The notes: generated by a model from the letters alone, not told the origin. A stretch of DNA of 47,623 nucleotides from Pelotomaculum sp. PtaU1.Bin035 (GCA_002067965.1 MVRN01000056.1:1-47623); one strand, 5' to 3'; counted from the stretch's first letter, positions 9,216 to 17,432 are shown. Program-made: numbers and translations.

Positions 9216-11531
9216 ATGGAAAACCCCGCCTGTATTTCTCCCATTGATGAACCAGTTTCCCAGTTAGGGCGTACAGCTGCGGAGAACGAAGCGCTTTTGG
9301 AAGAGCTTCTTCAAAAACTTGAGGAGTGCAGTTCCAAGGCTGACTTTTCTGTTATTCGCAGCGCTTTTGAATATGCCGATATAGCCCACCGGGGACAGAA
9401 AAGGTTCTCCGGCGAACCTTATATTGTCCATCCTGTGGAAGTGGCAAAAATCCTGGCAGAACTTGAACTTGATCAAGAGACTTTAGCCGCGGGGTTGTTG
9501 CATGACGTGGTGGAAGACACCGGAATCACCCTGGCCGATATTGAGGAGCGGTTTGGAAGTGAAGTTGCTCTTTTGGTAGACGGTGTTACCAAGCTTAGCA
9601 GGATCGAGTATAAATCCAAGGAGGAACAGCAGGCCGAAAACCTCCGCAAGATGTTCCTGGCTATGGCCAAAGACATCAGGGTCATCTTGATTAAACTGGC
9701 CGACCGCCTGCATAATATTCGTACACTGAAGTACCACCCGGTATCCAAACAGGTGGAAATCGCGAAGGAGACCCTGGAAATATTCGCCCCGCTGGCGCAC
9801 CGCCTGGGGATTTACAGGATAAAATGGGAACTGGAAGACTTGGCTTTTTGCTGCATTGAACCGGAAAGATATTTTGCTTTGGTGGATAAAATCGCCAAGA
9901 CCCGCGGCAAGCGCGAAGAATATATCACTTTGGCAACTTCAATATTAAAGAGCAAACTCGCGGCAATGGGTGTTGAAGCTGACATAAAGGGCCGCCCGAA
10001 GCACTTGTATAGCATCAATGAAAAAATGTTGAAACAACAGAAAGACTTGAATGAGATATTTGACGTAATGGCTGTCCGCTGTCTTGTGAGAACGGTGCGC
10101 GACTGTTATGCTACGCTAGGTATTGTTCACACCTTGTGGACACCCATCCCCGGGCGATTTAAAGATTACATCGCCATGCCCAAGTCTAATATGTACCAGT
10201 CCCTTCACACTACTGTAATTGGACCGAACGGGGAACCTCTGGAAATACAAATTCGCACCTGGGAGATGCACCGCACGGCAGACTACGGCATTGCCGCTCA
10301 CTGGCGTTATAAAGAAGGAGGAAAGGGAGATCGCGATTTTGACAAGAAGTTAGCTTGGTTGCGCCAGCTTTTGGAATGGCAGCACGACTTGCGTGACGCT
10401 AGAGAGTTTATGGAAAGCCTGAAAATAGACCTGTTTGCCGACACAGTTTTCGTTTTTTCGCCAAAAGGTGATGTGGTTGAACTTCCGGCAGGGTCGATGC
10501 CTCTTGATTTTGCCTACCGCATCCATACCGCTGTTGGACACCGTTGTAGAGGGGCAAAAGTAAACGGACGGATTGTACCGCTGGAATATAAGTTAAAAAA
10601 CGGCGATATCATTGAAATAATGACTTCGAAAAATAGCGCTCCTAAAAGAGATTGGCTTAATTTAACAAATACTTCACAGGCCAAGACGAAAATCAGGCAG
10701 TGGTTTAAAAAGGAACAGCGTGAAGAGAATATCCTTAAAGGTAAGGATAGCTTTGAGCGCGAGGCAAGGAAGCAGGGAATCGATACCGATCAGATAAAAA
10801 GTGATAAATTCCTTGATATTGGTAAACGGTTGAATATCTTAACTGTTGAGGACTTGTTTGCAGCTATCGGCGACGGTGTCATAACCGCTAATTATTTATT
10901 GTCAAAGATAAAGATGGAGGAGGCCAAGGTTGAAAAAAAAGGTCTACTGGCTGAAGAGGCGCAAGCTTTAATCAGCGAGGCCAGGCCTTCCGGCGGATGG
11001 GGCAAGCCTACTCAGGGCATCCGGGTTAAAGGTATTGATAATCTTCTAATCAGATTATCGCATTGTTGCAACCCGGTGCCCGGCGATTCGATCACCGGAT
11101 ATATCACAAGAGGGCGAGGGGTTTCGATCCACCGCACCGACTGCAGAAATATTGCATATGTTATCCGGGAAGAAAAAGAACGATTGGTGGAAGTAGCCTG
11201 GGACAGGGAGTTCGGGGAACCTTTCCAAGTAAAGCTTGAAATAATCGGCATGGACCGCGCGGGGCTTCTTAGCGACGTTATGGCCGTTCTTACAGAAATG
11301 AAAATAAGCGCCAACTGGGTTACCGCCCGGGGCAAGAAAGACCGCGGAGCGGTAATAGATATGGTGCTGGAGATGAGGGGACTGGATCAACTTGAAATTA
11401 TTATAAATAAAATCAGGCGGCTTAAGGACATTTATGATGTAGCACGAGTTAGCTTTGGTGGCCGGCCGGCCGTTGAAAACACTACTAAACAATCCCTTGA
11501 TAATAACGAAGCACTTTTTAGGAGGAGGTAG
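9216..11531 (+). CDS. relA: (p)ppGpp synthetase/hydrolase RelA/SpoT
   Basis: Long Rel protein controlling the stringent response. Order of domains: HD hydrolase (about 55-200; LLHDVVEDT and LADRLHNIRTL intact, so hydrolysis should work), synthetase (about 240-360; GRPKHLYSI, DYIAMPKSNMYQSLHT), TGS (about 405-465; FSPKGDVVELPAGS), zinc-finger/helical region with SHCCNPVPGD, and a C-terminal ACT domain (about 695-765). Both catalytic halves look intact, as in bifunctional Gram-positive Rel. ATG 9216 follows AAAGGAAA. The stop overlaps the GGAGGAGGT site of dtd; recJ-relA-dtd is a conserved Firmicutes order. Confidence 0.95.
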   Translation: MENPACISPIDEPVSQLGRTAAENEALLEELLQKLEECSSKADFSVIRSAFEYADIAHRGQKRFSGEPYIVHPVEVAKILAELELDQETLAAGLLHDVVEDTGITLADIEERFGSEVALLVDGVTKLSRIEYKSKEEQQAENLRKMFLAMAKDIRVILIKLADRLHNIRTLKYHPVSKQVEIAKETLEIFAPLAHRLGIYRIKWELEDLAFCCIEPERYFALVDKIAKTRGKREEYITLATSILKSKLAAMGVEADIKGRPKHLYSINEKMLKQQKDLNEIFDVMAVRCLVRTVRDCYATLGIVHTLWTPIPGRFKDYIAMPKSNMYQSLHTTVIGPNGEPLEIQIRTWEMHRTADYGIAAHWRYKEGGKGDRDFDKKLAWLRQLLEWQHDLRDAREFMESLKIDLFADTVFVFSPKGDVVELPAGSMPLDFAYRIHTAVGHRCRGAKVNGRIVPLEYKLKNGDIIEIMTSKNSAPKRDWLNLTNTSQAKTKIRQWFKKEQREENILKGKDSFEREARKQGIDTDQIKSDKFLDIGKRLNILTVEDLFAAIGDGVITANYLLSKIKMEEAKVEKKGLLAEEAQALISEARPSGGWGKPTQGIRVKGIDNLLIRLSHCCNPVPGDSITGYITRGRGVSIHRTDCRNIAYVIREEKERLVEVAWDREFGEPFQVKLEIIGMDRAGLLSDVMAVLTEMKISANWVTARGKKDRGAVIDMVLEMRGLDQLEIIINKIRRLKDIYDVARVSFGGRPAVENTTKQSLDNNEALFRRR

Positions 11532-11534
11532 ATA

Positions 11535-11984
11535 TTGCGGGCGGTAGTACAAAGGGTCGTCAGGGGTATGGTAACTGTAAAAGGTCATGTAGTCGGGAAA
11601 ATCGGGCATGGACTGGTGGTATTGCTGGGAGTGGGACGCAATGACACTGCTGAGGAAGCAAGGTATCTAGCCGATAAGGTTGCGAATTTGCGGGTATTTG
11701 AAGACTCGCAAGGTAAGATGAATCTTTCGGTTCGGGATGCCGGCGGGGATCTGCTTGCAGTTTCGCAGTTTACTCTGTACGGTGACTGCAGGAAAGGAAG
11801 AAGACCTGGTTTTTTCGACGCGGCCTCCCCTGAAGAGGCTCAAAGGCTTTATGAAATATTTGTCAATGAATTGGGAAAATTAGGGTTAAAGGTGGCCACC
11901 GGTTGCTTTCGTGAACACATGATTGTTGAAATTATTAATGACGGTCCGGTTACCATGCTTCTCGACAGCAAAAAGATATTTTAG
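11535..11984 (+). CDS. dtd: D-aminoacyl-tRNA deacylase
   Basis: Proofreading enzyme hydrolysing D-amino acids (and Gly from tRNA-Ala) off tRNA. N-terminal RAVVQRV, the [17 protein letters not shown] signature near residue 77-93 and the C-terminal GPVTMLLDS loop (Gly-cisPro catalytic pocket) are all present; 149 residues is standard. TTG 11535 follows a very strong GGAGGAGGT (11521-11529) lying at the end of relA, only 3 bases separating the reading frames. Cotranscribed with relA and the following hydrolase. Confidence 0.95.
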   Translation: MRAVVQRVVRGMVTVKGHVVGKIGHGLVVLLGVGRNDTAEEARYLADKVANLRVFEDSQGKMNLSVRDAGGDLLAVSQFTLYGDCRKGRRPGFFDAASPEEAQRLYEIFVNELGKLGLKVATGCFREHMIVEIINDGPVTMLLDSKKIF

Positions 11985-12005
11985 TAAGTGGAGGTATCCA
12001 AATTA

Positions 12006-12626
12006 ATGTTTTTAGAAGGATTTTCAGTTGGACAGATTGAATCTAACTGTTACATAGTGGGATGCGAAGAAACCAAAGAAGCGGCAGTGGTTGACCCGGG
12101 GGCGGAAGGCAAGAGGATCTTAAAAAAAATAGATTCTTTGGGATTAAATATCCGCTACATAATCCTGACCCACGGCCACATTGATCACATCGGCGCTCTG
12201 GCCGAGGTACAGCAGGCCACCGGCGCAAAAGTGCTGATTCACGCTGAAGACGCCGGTATGCTAACTGATCCGCAGAAAAACCTTTCGACTTATATAGGTT
12301 CTATTGTGACAATGAAGCCGGCTGACCAACTTCTGTGTGACGGGGACATTATCAAGATTGGAAAAGAAACACTCGAAGTAATTCACACACCTGGTCACAC
12401 CAAAGGTGGAATCAGCCTTAAATGCGGCCAAGATCTTATCACCGGGGACACGCTTTTCGCAGGCTCAATAGGGCGGTCAGATTTTCCGGGGGGCAGCCAT
12501 ACCCAGCTTATTAACTCGATAAAAAGCAGACTGTTAATATTTCCACCAGAGACCAAAGTATATCCGGGCCACGGTCCTGCGTCAAACATCGGTTGGGAAA
12601 AACGGTATAACCCTTTTCTTACTTGA
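12006..12626 (+). CDS. Metallo-beta-lactamase-fold hydrolase (glyoxalase II-like)
   Basis: Binuclear-metal hydrolase of the YcbL/glyoxalase-II-like group. The metal motif THGHIDH is at residues 55-61 and further ligands lie in HTPGHTKGG, GDTLFAGSIGRSDF and YPGHGPAS. At 206 residues it lacks the glyoxalase II C-terminal substrate domain, so the physiological thioester or other substrate is unknown. I set the start at ATG 12006, 10 nt after GGAGGT (11990-11995); an upstream in-frame GTG at 11988 sits on top of that site. It follows dtd by 21 bases, the usual position in Firmicutes. Confidence 0.88.
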   Translation: MFLEGFSVGQIESNCYIVGCEETKEAAVVDPGAEGKRILKKIDSLGLNIRYIILTHGHIDHIGALAEVQQATGAKVLIHAEDAGMLTDPQKNLSTYIGSIVTMKPADQLLCDGDIIKIGKETLEVIHTPGHTKGGISLKCGQDLITGDTLFAGSIGRSDFPGGSHTQLINSIKSRLLIFPPETKVYPGHGPASNIGWEKRYNPFLT

Positions 12627-12874
12627 GTTACGGAAGCGCAAAATATATAAAGGTTATTAGACTGTTTTTGTGTGGCGATGTTTAAAATACCGTTTTTATA
12701 ATTCTAGTTTTTGTCAAAGTTTGTTCATAAAACCGTAACAAATATCAGATATAATAAACTCATGCAAGAGAATTGATATCCGGTTTTTTTATAAAATGGG
12801 GCTGACAGTTTCTCCTATACCATTAGGAATTGAGGTCGTATTATTATAAATCCAGAAAGAGGTGTTACATAAAA

Positions 12875-14029
12875 ATGAAAAAATTCAAGCTATTACCAGG
12901 GCTAAAAATTGTTGCCCCTATTATGGTAGGTGTGCTGTTGGTGGTTGGGGTGGCTGTTGCCGGTAGTTTGCACGGCTTACCCCACCTTACCTGGGCGGAT
13001 GAGACCAACCCGGGAAATGTGACCGGTTCATTGCCAGGATTGGGCCCGGATACCATTCCTGATATTGTTTCAAAGGTAAGCCCGGCAGTAGTCAAAATCA
13101 ATACCACTGAACAAGTTGGCGGAGAAAATCTGGATCCATTTTTCAACGATCCCTTCTTTAAGCAGTTTTTCGGTAACCAGTACCGCGTTCAACCACAACC
13201 CAAGGTAAGTCAGGGGCTGGGGTCGGGCTTTATTGTATCTTCAGACGGCTATATCTTAACCAATGAGCACGTTATTGACGGCGCTGATGAAATCAGCGTG
13301 ACTCTGGCCGGCCGGGACGGTTCGTACCCTGCCAAAAAAATAGGGGCCGACCACGACCTTGACCTGGCGGTATTGAAAATTGACGCGGGCGGGGACTTGC
13401 CTACTGTGTCTCTAGGCAATTCCGACAGCATTAGGGTAGGTGACTGGGTGATAGCTATCGGTAACCCCTACGGCTTGGACCATACGGTAACTGTGGGTGT
13501 GATCAGTGCCAAAGGACGTCCGATAACTGTGCAAGATCGCCAGTACAAAAACCTGCTCCAGACCGACGCCTCAATTAACCCCGGTAACAGCGGTGGCCCC
13601 TTGCTGAACCTGAACGGCGAGGTGATTGGCATCAACACTGCCGTTAACGCGCAAGCTCAGGGAATTGGTTTTGCTATTCCCAGCGACACCGTCAGATCTG
13701 TCTTTGACGATCTGGTTAACAAGGGAGGAGTAGAGCACCCCTGGCTAGGTGTTTATCTTCAGCCGGTGACTAGTCAAATAGCACAGTATTACGGTTTGAA
13801 AAACCAGAGTGGGGCGCTGATTGCCATGGTAGTGCAAGGTAGCCCGGCTGAAAAGGCGGGGTTGCAGCGCGGCGATGTGATTACCGGTTATAATGGTAAT
13901 AGTATCAGCAACCCCAATGAACTGACCGACCTGGTGAGCGGGACCGAAGTAGGCAGTCAGGTTGAAATCAAATACATCAGGAGCGGTGGCACTAATACTG
14001 TTATAGTTACAATTGAGGCAAAAAAATAA
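12875..14029 (+). CDS. htrA: HtrA/DegP-type membrane-anchored serine protease
   Basis: Envelope quality-control protease. A single N-terminal membrane anchor (residues about 9-30) is followed by a trypsin-like domain with catalytic triad H132 (TNEHVID), D163 (DHDLDLAV) and S239 (NPGNSGGP), and one PDZ domain (about 290-380; GSPAEKAGLQRGDVI). At 384 residues it matches Gram-positive HtrA with a single PDZ. ATG 12875 follows AGAGGTG (12857-12863); an upstream in-frame TTG at 12830 has no ribosome site. It stands alone, with about 200 bases of AT-rich upstream DNA containing a TATAAT (12750-12755) but no convincing -35. Confidence 0.93.
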   Translation: MKKFKLLPGLKIVAPIMVGVLLVVGVAVAGSLHGLPHLTWADETNPGNVTGSLPGLGPDTIPDIVSKVSPAVVKINTTEQVGGENLDPFFNDPFFKQFFGNQYRVQPQPKVSQGLGSGFIVSSDGYILTNEHVIDGADEISVTLAGRDGSYPAKKIGADHDLDLAVLKIDAGGDLPTVSLGNSDSIRVGDWVIAIGNPYGLDHTVTVGVISAKGRPITVQDRQYKNLLQTDASINPGNSGGPLLNLNGEVIGINTAVNAQAQGIGFAIPSDTVRSVFDDLVNKGGVEHPWLGVYLQPVTSQIAQYYGLKNQSGALIAMVVQGSPAEKAGLQRGDVITGYNGNSISNPNELTDLVSGTEVGSQVEIKYIRSGGTNTVIVTIEAKK

Positions 14030-14099
14030 TTATATTAGATGGGTACAAATTAGTGCAATTGACAGAATACCCTGGTTCCGGGAAGATATTAAATCCAAC

Positions 14100-14128
14100 T
14101 TGACTTTAATGTTAATCTGTAGCATAAT
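14100..14128 (+). promoter_or_regulatory. Promoter of the tRNA-Pro gene
   Basis: TTGACT (14100-14105), 17 bp spacer, CATAAT (14123-14128); the predicted start lies only a few bases before the tRNA. Confidence 0.65.
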
Positions 14129-14140
14129 ATACTTTGTTAA

Positions 14141-14218
14141 CGGGATGTAGCTCAGTTTGGCTAGAGCGCACGGTTCGGGACCGTGAGGTCGCACGTTCAA
14201 ATCGTGTCATCCCGACCA
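14141..14218 (+). tRNA. tRNA-Pro (anticodon CGG)
   Basis: A full cloverleaf can be drawn. The acceptor CGGGATG (14141-14147) pairs with CATCCCG (14208-14214), with discriminator A and encoded CCA (14216-14218). The anticodon stem CACGG/CCGTG holds loop TTCGGGA with anticodon CGG at 14176-14178. The T arm has loop TTCAAAT. The C1-G72 acceptor pair is typical of bacterial tRNA-Pro. It reads CCG codons. It has its own promoter and a strong terminator, so it is a single-gene unit. Confidence 0.96.
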
Positions 14219-14223
14219 GAATA

Positions 14224-14258
14224 ACTTACCATATTGTATTATGGTGAGTTTTTTTTTT
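14224..14258 (+). terminator. Intrinsic terminator of tRNA-Pro
   Basis: ACTTACCATA (14224-14233) pairs with TATGGTGAGT (14240-14249; one G-T pair) around a six-base loop, followed by ten T (14249-14258). Confidence 0.92.
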
Positions 14259-14268
14259 GAGGAATTTT

Positions 14269-14335
14269 TAAGTCAGTTTAGCTCGGTAAACTGTTCAGGG
14301 CCGTAAAGTCGAGGATATTCAAACCCTATATTAAT
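14269..14335 (+). pseudogene. Decayed tRNA copy
   Basis: Just after the terminator, the sequence resembles the tRNA-Pro body: TCAGTTT of the D loop, then GTTCAGGGCCGTAAAGTCG, which matches 15 of 19 bases of the real anticodon/variable segment, then ATTCAAACC resembling the T loop. The acceptor stem is not intact and stems no longer pair well, so it should not make a working tRNA. Best read as a degraded duplicate. Confidence 0.5.
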
Positions 14336-14543
14336 GGTTGATAAGCCAAGATTAAGAATTTAAGACAGCGGTTAACATTGTCTTTCTAAATAATACTAAC
14401 GTTGACAACTGCAGTTATTGATAATAAACTAAGTATACAAGCATCAATGAATAGTAGTGAATGGTAGAAATTAATCAACTATGGCCGTATTTTTGATATT
14501 TGTTGACATTAGCCAAATATAGCTTTAATAGGAGGTTTTAGGC

Positions 14544-14942
14544 TTGTCGGATTATTTACTAGTCGTTGATGACAATGCAGGTGTGAGATGTCTGTTATTC
14601 GAGATATTAAGTCACGAAGGATACAATGTGGAAATGGCAGCCAATGGTCTTGAAGCGCTTCGGAAAGTTAGTATCAGAGTGCCTTCCCTTATCATTCTGG
14701 ATGCTAAAATGCCGGGGATGAGTGGTCTGGAAACGCTGGAAGAACTAAAGAAACTCGCTCCAAATGTACCGGTTATAATAATAACGGCATATACGGAACT
14801 TGATGCAGTAATTGAAGCCCAGAAATGTGGCATGGTAATGTACCATTTAAGAAAACCTTTTGATATTGATGATATACGGAATTTAGTAAGGAGTATCATG
14901 GCCAAGGAAACAAACGATGATCAAAAACCAAAAGCCAATTGA
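14544..14942 (+). CDS. Spo0F-like single-domain response regulator
   Basis: A receiver domain with no output domain, 132 residues. The acidic pocket is D9/D10 (VDDNAG), phospho-acceptor D53 (LIILDAKMPGMSG), T81 (IIITAYTELD) and K104 (RKPFDIDDIR). The stretches AYTELD and KPFDIDDIR are strikingly close to Bacillus Spo0F (from memory), so it may be the phosphate relay between sensor kinases and Spo0A. TTG 14544 lies behind GGAGG (14531-14535). No kinase is adjacent; the sporulation-type kinase at 30425 is a possible partner. A generic CheY-like role cannot be excluded. Confidence 0.8.
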   Translation: MSDYLLVVDDNAGVRCLLFEILSHEGYNVEMAANGLEALRKVSIRVPSLIILDAKMPGMSGLETLEELKKLAPNVPVIIITAYTELDAVIEAQKCGMVMYHLRKPFDIDDIRNLVRSIMAKETNDDQKPKAN

Positions 14943-15006
14943 TAAACATTATATCTTGCCCTACCTACTAATGCTGGGTGGGTTGCGAGGTGCTTGTTGA
15001 TGAAAG

Positions 15007-15846
15007 TCAACTTGAAAATGTAACTGGTTCACAATTCTGTTTTGATAAAGTTGAGGCAAGGCTGGCCAAATTGATTAAGTCATCGACAGTTGCAGAGAGA
15101 TGGGGTTCTGTACGCGCACCCTCTCTACAACCCCCCGCCACTCCGGCGGCGACGGTTACCGGCACACCATTTTTCTTTGTGGTATCAGCTATTTTTTTTA
15201 TTATTTCATTAGCCCATAATCCGGCATCATCTTTTTTTTCTGTTGTCACTACAATAAACTCGTCTCCGGCATAGCGCCCCGGAAAATAGAGCCCGTCGGG
15301 AGTATTTTCAGCAAAAATATGCCCAACTATCTTTAAGCAGCGATCTCCATACACATGTCCATAAGTTTTATTAATAATTCCAAAGCCATTAAGATCAAAA
15401 AAAATGACCGTCAGTTGATTCTTATTCGTCAGGATGCTCTCAGCTAGAGATCTTATATATGACCCTGTCCTAAGCCCGGTTAAAGGATCTGTATGTCTGC
15501 CAATTTCAACAAGAATGTCAGTCTTAGTAACAACTCCGACAAGCTTGCACTTATCTAAAACCGGCAGCCTTTCCAGTTTTTTTTCTTCGAGAATGCTTTT
15601 TGCTTCCCACAAAGGAGTATTTATATAAACATATACAACATTTTTGCACATGGCATCGGCAACGATACGATTGGGGTGGGCGCGACGCACGTCCCGAGAT
15701 GTTATAATGCCACATAGTTTTCCGTTATCCAAAACAGGCAGGCCGCCGATTTCGTATTTTTCCATTATTGTGGCGACTTTACTGACGCTGTCTAGGATTT
15801 CAACTGTGATAGCGGGGGAGGACATAACTTCGGATACATTAAGCAT
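15007..15846 (-). CDS. CBS-pair/GGDEF diguanylate cyclase
   Basis: Two CBS domains (about residues 5-58 and 62-115) fused to a GGDEF domain (about 118-270), 279 residues, no membrane segment. The cyclase has FFDLNGFGIINKTYGHVYGD and a signature AGDEF (193-197) in place of GGDEF; first-position Ala is found in active cyclases. No RxxD inhibitory site is seen five residues upstream. The CBS pair probably senses adenine nucleotides, linking c-di-GMP synthesis to energy state (inference). ATG 15846 follows GAGGTTGA and overlaps the previous stop in TAATG, so translation is coupled. Third gene of the riboswitch-led operon. Confidence 0.88.
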   Translation of the reverse strand: MLNVSEVMSSPAITVEILDSVSKVATIMEKYEIGGLPVLDNGKLCGIITSRDVRRAHPNRIVADAMCKNVVYVYINTPLWEAKSILEEKKLERLPVLDKCKLVGVVTKTDILVEIGRHTDPLTGLRTGSYIRSLAESILTNKNQLTVIFFDLNGFGIINKTYGHVYGDRCLKIVGHIFAENTPDGLYFPGRYAGDEFIVVTTEKKDDAGLWANEIIKKIADTTKKNGVPVTVAAGVAGGCREGARTEPHLSATVDDLINLASLASTLSKQNCEPVTFSS

Positions 15847-16217
15847 TATAGATCAACCTCAACATTAATATTTAATACTATATTTATTTGAGCTTTCAAA
15901 ACTGCAGTTTCGGAAGCAACTTTATGTCCTTCCTCTAAAATAATACTCAATAGCTTTTCTTGGGTAACCAATCGTGACAGTGATTTTCTAATAACCACAG
16001 ATTCAAAAGGTCCCTCATTCACATTTAAAATTTCGTATTGTTCCGGACTCAACACGTCTATCATCCGTTGAACTGCTTTGGTGCCAATGGGCGCTCTCCT
16101 GCCGATGAGCAGTACGTCCTGTATTGGAGGTATTTCAAACTCAGACAGAATAATTGAAATCTGTGCCTTTCTTCCGGTGTCATTTAAATTTCCTGATTTC
16201 AAACTTAACAACACCAT
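15846..16217 (-). CDS. Conserved-looking protein of unknown function in c-di-GMP operon
   Basis: A 123-residue soluble protein that I do not recognise. It has no membrane segment or Cys motif; the middle reads VLLIGRRAPIGTKAVQRMID, followed by alternating strand/helix and a hydrophobic beta-rich end. It is translated between an HD-GYP-type phosphodiesterase and a CBS-GGDEF cyclase: its start lies 38 bases inside the former and its stop shares bases with the start of the latter. The tight coupling suggests it works with c-di-GMP turnover, perhaps as a receptor or partner; this is inference only. Confidence 0.7.
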   Translation of the reverse strand: MVLLSLKSGNLNDTGRKAQISIILSEFEIPPIQDVLLIGRRAPIGTKAVQRMIDVLSPEQYEILNVNEGPFESVVIRKSLSRLVTQEKLLSIILEEGHKVASETAVLKAQINIVLNINVEVDL

Positions 16218-16779
16218 CCCAATCTATTATCAATATTTTGTCTGAATCTTGAATAACCTTTTCCACCAAGCAGGGATCGAACTGGGTGCCACTAAGTCTC
16301 TCTATTTCATTGATGCTTTGCTCACGGCTTTTAATTTGGGAATAGGGCCTGCGGGAATTCATAGCGTCAAAAGCGTCCGCCAGGGCCAGTATTTTTGCTC
16401 CCATGGGGATGTTTCTTCCATGGATACCGTTATATCCATTACCATCCCATCTTTCATGATGGAGATTTACCAGTTGGAGGAAAGGCTTGGCCCAGGGGTA
16501 AGATGAAAGTATATTAATACCATATTCCGTATGTTTTTTTATAATTGCAAATTCTTTGCTTGTTAGCCTTCCCGGTTTATTTAATATTATTGGATCAATT
16601 TTAATTTTACCGATATCGTGAAGCAAACCCGCATGTTTAATTAACGATACTTGTGTCTTTGATAGTTCCAGGAAATTTGCGATTCTAGCGGAAAGCATTC
16701 CTACTTTGACTGAATGTTGATAAGTTTCATAACTGTAATCGGCGATTGATTGGACTAAGTTATTCAACTCTTCAAACAT
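16180..16779 (-). CDS. HD-GYP-type c-di-GMP phosphodiesterase
   Basis: Stand-alone HD-GYP domain of 199 residues. [10 protein letters not shown] carries the HD pair (H54, D55) and HHERWDGNGYN (107-117) is the GYP motif, with N instead of P; the NIPMGAKILALADAFDAM helix follows. The metal ligands appear intact, so hydrolysis of c-di-GMP to pGpG/GMP is likely. The ATG at 16779 has an SD-like AAGGGG (minus strand, 16789-16794) nine bases upstream. It is the first gene behind a c-di-GMP-I riboswitch, so its own substrate should control it. Confidence 0.88.
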   Translation of the reverse strand: MFEELNNLVQSIADYSYETYQHSVKVGMLSARIANFLELSKTQVSLIKHAGLLHDIGKIKIDPIILNKPGRLTSKEFAIIKKHTEYGINILSSYPWAKPFLQLVNLHHERWDGNGYNGIHGRNIPMGAKILALADAFDAMNSRRPYSQIKSREQSINEIERLSGTQFDPCLVEKVIQDSDKILIIDWDGVVKFEIRKFK

Positions 16780-16788
16780 TTACCGATA

Positions 16789-16817
16789 CCCCTTTCCATC
16801 CCACCGGCATTAAGGGG
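16789..16817 (-). promoter_or_regulatory. Hairpin hiding the ribosome site of the HD-GYP gene
   Basis: On the minus-strand transcript CCCCTT (complement of 16812-16817) can pair with AAGGGG (complement of 16789-16794), which is the presumed SD nine bases before the start codon. No run of U follows, so control is more likely at translation than by termination. Confidence 0.5.
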
Positions 16818-16858
16818 CCTGTTCCAGTAAGGGCGAGTATAGCATCACCGTTTTTTTC

Positions 16859-16940
16859 TGCAGCTTGACAATCATAGCGGCTTAGCTGCCTTAGATTCAA
16901 GACTTTGCGCCCCACTCTTTCGAAATGGTCTACCACCCAA
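16859..16940 (-). promoter_or_regulatory. Cyclic-di-GMP-I (GEMM) riboswitch aptamer
   Basis: Read on the minus strand, the RNA runs GGTAGACCATTT-CGAAAG-AGTGGGGCGCAAAG, then TTGAATCTAAGGC, then GCTATGATTGTCAAGCTGC. This follows the class I pattern: GGCAAACC-like strand, P1b stem with GAAA loop, (A/G)CGCAAAG, a UCUAAGG stretch, and CUAUGAUUG before the closing strand. UUGA/UCAA provide the second helix in the correct place. The expression platform downstream appears to be the SD-masking hairpin at 16789-16817. It heads the HD-GYP/unknown/CBS-GGDEF operon. Confidence 0.88.
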
Positions 16941-16959
16941 GGAAACTAATAGTCTACTT

Positions 16960-16987
16960 TATCTAACAACTATCAACAATTATACAA
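16960..16987 (-). promoter_or_regulatory. Candidate promoter of the riboswitch operon
   Basis: On the minus strand TTGTAT (complement of 16982-16987) and TAGATA (complement of 16960-16965) are 16 bp apart, placing the start a few bases before the aptamer. Confidence 0.4.
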
Positions 16988-17100
16988 CTATATGTTTATA
17001 ATTTCAATTATTACACAGTAAAAAGTTTCCCGTTGGAATAATTATTATATTTCAGGGAATTTTATAGAATAAAACCCTTGGAGGGTGAAGGTGAAAACGC

Positions 17101-17432
17101 TTGTTTGACATATTGAAGGTTTGCGGACGAAATATTCGGCAGCGCCGCAAAAAAAAAATTTAACACAGGGCCAATTGTCACATAAATTAGGTATTACTGA
17201 CGCATATTTGGGGTATCTTGAGAGAGGCCAGAGGAATCCGTCACTATTAACTCTTGCTAAAATAGCAGCAATCTTAGATGTTTCGCCATATATGCTTCTT
17301 CGGGAGCCTAAAGGCGAATTTGATGAAGCCGTGTATGGATTAAATGACATGCTTATTGGCTTAAATGAAGTAAAACATGTTGCATTTTTACAAGAGGTGA
17401 TGGAAGCTTACTTGAAATTAAGGGATACATGA
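17101..17432 (+). CDS. XRE-family helix-turn-helix regulator, frame broken at an A10 run
   Basis: Small Cro/CI-type regulator, about 110 residues if repaired. TTG 17101, 8 nt after AGGTG, opens a frame giving the expected N-terminus (VCGRNIRQRRKKK) but this stops at 17161. From the A10 run at 17149-17158 the -1 frame continues with NLTQGQLSHKLGITDAYLGY and the rest of the HTH and a C-terminal helical tail to 17432. Either a sequencing indel, slippage-dependent expression (A-AAA-AAA is a classic slippery site), or a broken gene. The shorter frame from TTG 17121 lacks a sensible first helix. Target genes are unknown; it lies divergent from the c-di-GMP operon. Confidence 0.75.

Noticed and set aside
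14503-14531. TTGACA before the Spo0F-like gene as a full promoter
   Set aside because: The only -10-like sequences at correct spacing run into the ribosome binding site, so a start there is implausible.
15434-15868. Open frames antisense to the CBS-GGDEF gene
   Set aside because: Composition and position show they are shadows of the real minus-strand gene with intact CBS and GGDEF motifs.
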